From JAUZPB01 sp037140715 (lineage in GTDB: Bacteria; Bacteroidota; Ignavibacteria; Ignavibacteriales; SURF-24): DNA of 37,955 nt. Positions 36,169 to 37,955 of the stretch are shown one piece after another. The position numbers were made by a program, and so were the translations under genes. Each line of letters begins with the position of its first letter. The first letter of the stretch is position 1. The notes beneath the pieces were generated by a model. It was not told where the DNA came from, searched no databases, and was given only the letters and a program-made list of their open reading frames with translations. The stretch spans positions 1 through 37,955 of the forward strand of contig JBAXDX010000020.1 of assembly GCA_037140715.1 (NCBI GenBank), given 5' to 3'.

Positions 36169-37347
36169 ATGATACATTCAGCCGAACGATGGGATTTAAT
36201 TAAAGACTCAGTTATTCTTATAGCTGATGATATTCCTGAAAATCTTGAGGTATTGGGTAATATTCTCAAGAAAAATGAGTTCCAGGTTGCCATTGCCGTG
36301 AACGGAAATCAGACAATTAAAGTAGCAACGACAAAACTACCCGATCTGATTTTACTTGATATTGCTATGCCTGACATCGATGGCTATCAGGTTTGTAAAA
36401 TCCTTAAAGGACTGCCTGAAACCAGGCATATCCCGATTATATTCCTGACTTCAAAGGTTGATTCTGCTGATATTATTAAAGGCTTTGAAGTTGGATGCGT
36501 GGATTATATCACGAAGCCGTTTAACCACGAAGAGTTGCTTGCCCGAGTCTTTACTCATCTCGAACTGAAAAAGACAAAGGAAGATATTATCCTGAGAAAA
36601 GCAATAGAGGCTGAACTTAGAGAGGCAAAGGCTAAAGCCGAAGAACTTAATCAGTTCAAAAGCTCATTGCTTGGAAATATGAGCCATGAATTTCGTACAC
36701 CGCTCATTGGTATAATCGGCTACTCCCAGTTTTTAAGTGAAGAACTTCAAAATGAGGAACACTTCCATCTTGTTGAAGCAATCAATCAGTCAGGCATAAG
36801 GCTTCTTACTACGCTTAACTCACTTCTAAGATTTTCAGAACTTGAAGCCGGAAAACTTCAGGCTACATTAATTGAAAAAGATCTTAATAAGGTTACTGAA
36901 AATATACTTGGCTACTTTGCAACCGAAGCTCACGAGAAAAATATTTCTCTTAGATTCATGGTCGGAGAGCCTGTTCTCCATTGCCTTCTCGATAGTACTT
37001 TGTTTGACCAGGCGCTCATATACATAATAGATAACGCCATTAAGTTTACCAATGAAGGGAGTGTCAGCATTGAGACTGGTAAATTTGTTGATGAGGAGAA
37101 CAGATACTGGGGAAAGGTTTCTGTCATTGATACCGGAATAGGCATTGACCTGGATAATCAGGATAGAATATTTGAGGAATTCCGCCAGGCAAGCGAGGGA
37201 ACAACCAGAAAGTTTGAAGGGACAGGACTCGGACTTACTCTTGCAAAAAAAATGATAGCTCTTATGAATGGTAAAATAAATGTAAGTAGCAAAGTTGGCA
37301 CAGGCACTACTTTTACCATTTTACTTCCGGCAGAAAAATTTGATTGA
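36169..37347 (+). CDS. Soluble hybrid kinase: REC-HisKA-HATPase
   Basis: 392 aa, no membrane helix. An N-terminal receiver (about 14-132; D64, T94, K116) is a close paralogue of the receiver in the preceding gene (IPENLEVLGNILK versus MPENLQVLGSTLR, and TKPF versus VKPF). A coiled-coil linker rich in A/K/E (about 138-165) leads to HisKA with H173 (MSHEFRTP) and the ATPase domain (YIIDNAIKFTNEG, DTGIGIDLDNQDRIFEEF, GTGLGLTLAKKM). This response-regulator-first kinase layout is common where one kinase is switched by phosphorylation from another. It is 7 nt from the response regulator gene, so operon membership is very likely. Confidence 0.92.
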   Translation: MIHSAERWDLIKDSVILIADDIPENLEVLGNILKKNEFQVAIAVNGNQTIKVATTKLPDLILLDIAMPDIDGYQVCKILKGLPETRHIPIIFLTSKVDSADIIKGFEVGCVDYITKPFNHEELLARVFTHLELKKTKEDIILRKAIEAELREAKAKAEELNQFKSSLLGNMSHEFRTPLIGIIGYSQFLSEELQNEEHFHLVEAINQSGIRLLTTLNSLLRFSELEAGKLQATLIEKDLNKVTENILGYFATEAHEKNISLRFMVGEPVLHCLLDSTLFDQALIYIIDNAIKFTNEGSVSIETGKFVDEENRYWGKVSVIDTGIGIDLDNQDRIFEEFRQASEGTTRKFEGTGLGLTLAKKMIALMNGKINVSSKVGTGTTFTILLPAEKFD

Positions 37348-37374
37348 ATGAAAATATCTTATGCCGGAATCCAA

Positions 37375-37402
37375 AACCGGATTGAATATTGTCCATCCGG
37401 TT
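37375..37402. repeat. 8-bp perfect inverted repeat after the kinase operon
   Basis: AACCGGAT (37375-37382) and ATCCGGTT (37395-37402) are exact inverted repeats round a 12-nt loop, 28 bp after the stop. No T tract follows, so it is not a standard intrinsic terminator; it could be a processing hairpin or a weak terminator. The rest of 37403-37672 shows no gene or clear structure. Confidence 0.5.
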
Positions 37403-37672
37403 CTGAATATTATCAGAAACATCACACTTGTTAACGTGGATTTCATAATTTTTAGCTTTGCGGTATCGTTTTGCATTTTCATGAAGTTTTCCCTAAAATA
37501 TTTTGTATAATTGGTTAATAATTTCAACATTAGTGTAACTATTAATCAGTTAACAGTAAAATTATAACTAATTCCGTCAAAATATTTTTGATATGTTCAT
37601 GGTGCTTTAGTCTTAAAAACTGAAAAATTTGGGAAATTCGGGTCAGCATACATTATATTGCGAAATTATGCT

Positions 37673-37880
37673 CTATTTGAGGTATCTCCACGCTATCCGA
37701 AGTCTCAGGATGTCCATCTGAGGCACCTGGATGGTTATCCTAAGTCTCCGGAAGGAAAAAATTAACTCACTTTTGTCTGTTGAGGTACTTGGATGACCAT
37801 CCGAAGTCTCCGGACGGCCATCCTGGGTCTCCGGATGACTGTACGAAGTCTCCGGAAAACAATCCTGAAACCACTTTTAC
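37673..37880. repeat. 21-bp tandem repeat array D with dyad units
   Basis: Units start at 37673 (20 bp), 37693, 37714, 37735, then after a 20-bp unmatched segment (37756-37775) at 37776, 37797, 37818, 37839 and 37860. The common core is GAAGTCTCCGGATG followed by CCATCC of the next unit. At most unit borders a dyad GGATG-N2-CATCC occurs (perfect at 37791-37802, one or two changes at 37708, 37729 and 37812), leaving a 7-bp spacer close to AAGTCTC. A further degenerate unit may lie at 37881-37901. The downstream gene is outside the window. Confidence 0.85.
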
Positions 37881-37955
37881 CTGTTTTTAACGGACTTCCG
37901 GGTAACATCTCAATAAGTTAGGGCAGAGGATAAAATATAGCAGTTAAATATATTA

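Overview
The window looks like a chromosomal segment (roughly 40% GC by eye) from a member of the Bacteroidota/Chlorobiota-type FCB lineage, most like Ignavibacteria. The main clues are two secreted proteins with type IX secretion (T9SS) C-terminal sorting domains (one with the NYPNPFNPET signature), a PorV-family outer-membrane protein, a TonB-dependent receptor with a carboxypeptidase-regulatory-like N-terminus, weak or absent Shine-Dalgarno sequences at many starts, and two candidate promoters resembling the Bacteroidota TTG...TAnnTTTG form. The taxonomic call is inference from protein character, not from a marker-gene tree.

Layout. (1) 1-1393: the end of a 21-bp tandem repeat array, then an iron-sulfur flavoprotein-like reductase and a NIPSNAP-like protein, closed by a strong intrinsic terminator. 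(2) 1743-15739: a cell-envelope/secretion block: a T9SS-exported lectin-like protein; a TonB receptor, giant CxxCH/T9SS protein and PorV-family gene in tight order; then an M16 metallopeptidase and an unusual M1-like + M28 + PDZ metallopeptidase fusion. It reads as a system for handling extracellular or periplasmic protein and peptide. (3) 15883-18177 (minus strand): a KAP-family P-loop NTPase with its own candidate promoter, standing alone. (4) 18310-19128: a long array of 21-bp units in strict phase. (5) 19438-31489: the conserved translation/RNA operon rimP-nusA-infB-rbfA-truB-ribF-rpsO-pnp, a terminator, then dus and rng. (6) 31785-37347: a CHASE4/PAS hybrid histidine kinase, a response regulator with a matching C-terminal helical domain, and a REC-HisKA-HATPase kinase, forming a multi-step phosphorelay locus.

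The most unusual signal is not a gene. Four separate intergenic places (1-55, 18310-19128, 31524-31732, 37673-37880) carry degenerate tandem arrays whose sequences are not obviously related but whose unit length is 21 bp in every case, i.e. two turns of B-DNA or seven codons. The largest keeps this phase for 39 units (819 bp) while its sequence drifts completely. In two arrays the unit is built as a roughly 14-bp dyad (6-N2-6) plus a 7-bp spacer, although the dyad sequences differ. They sit at the borders of the gene blocks. I do not know of a described system that fits, so this is the main candidate for follow-up.
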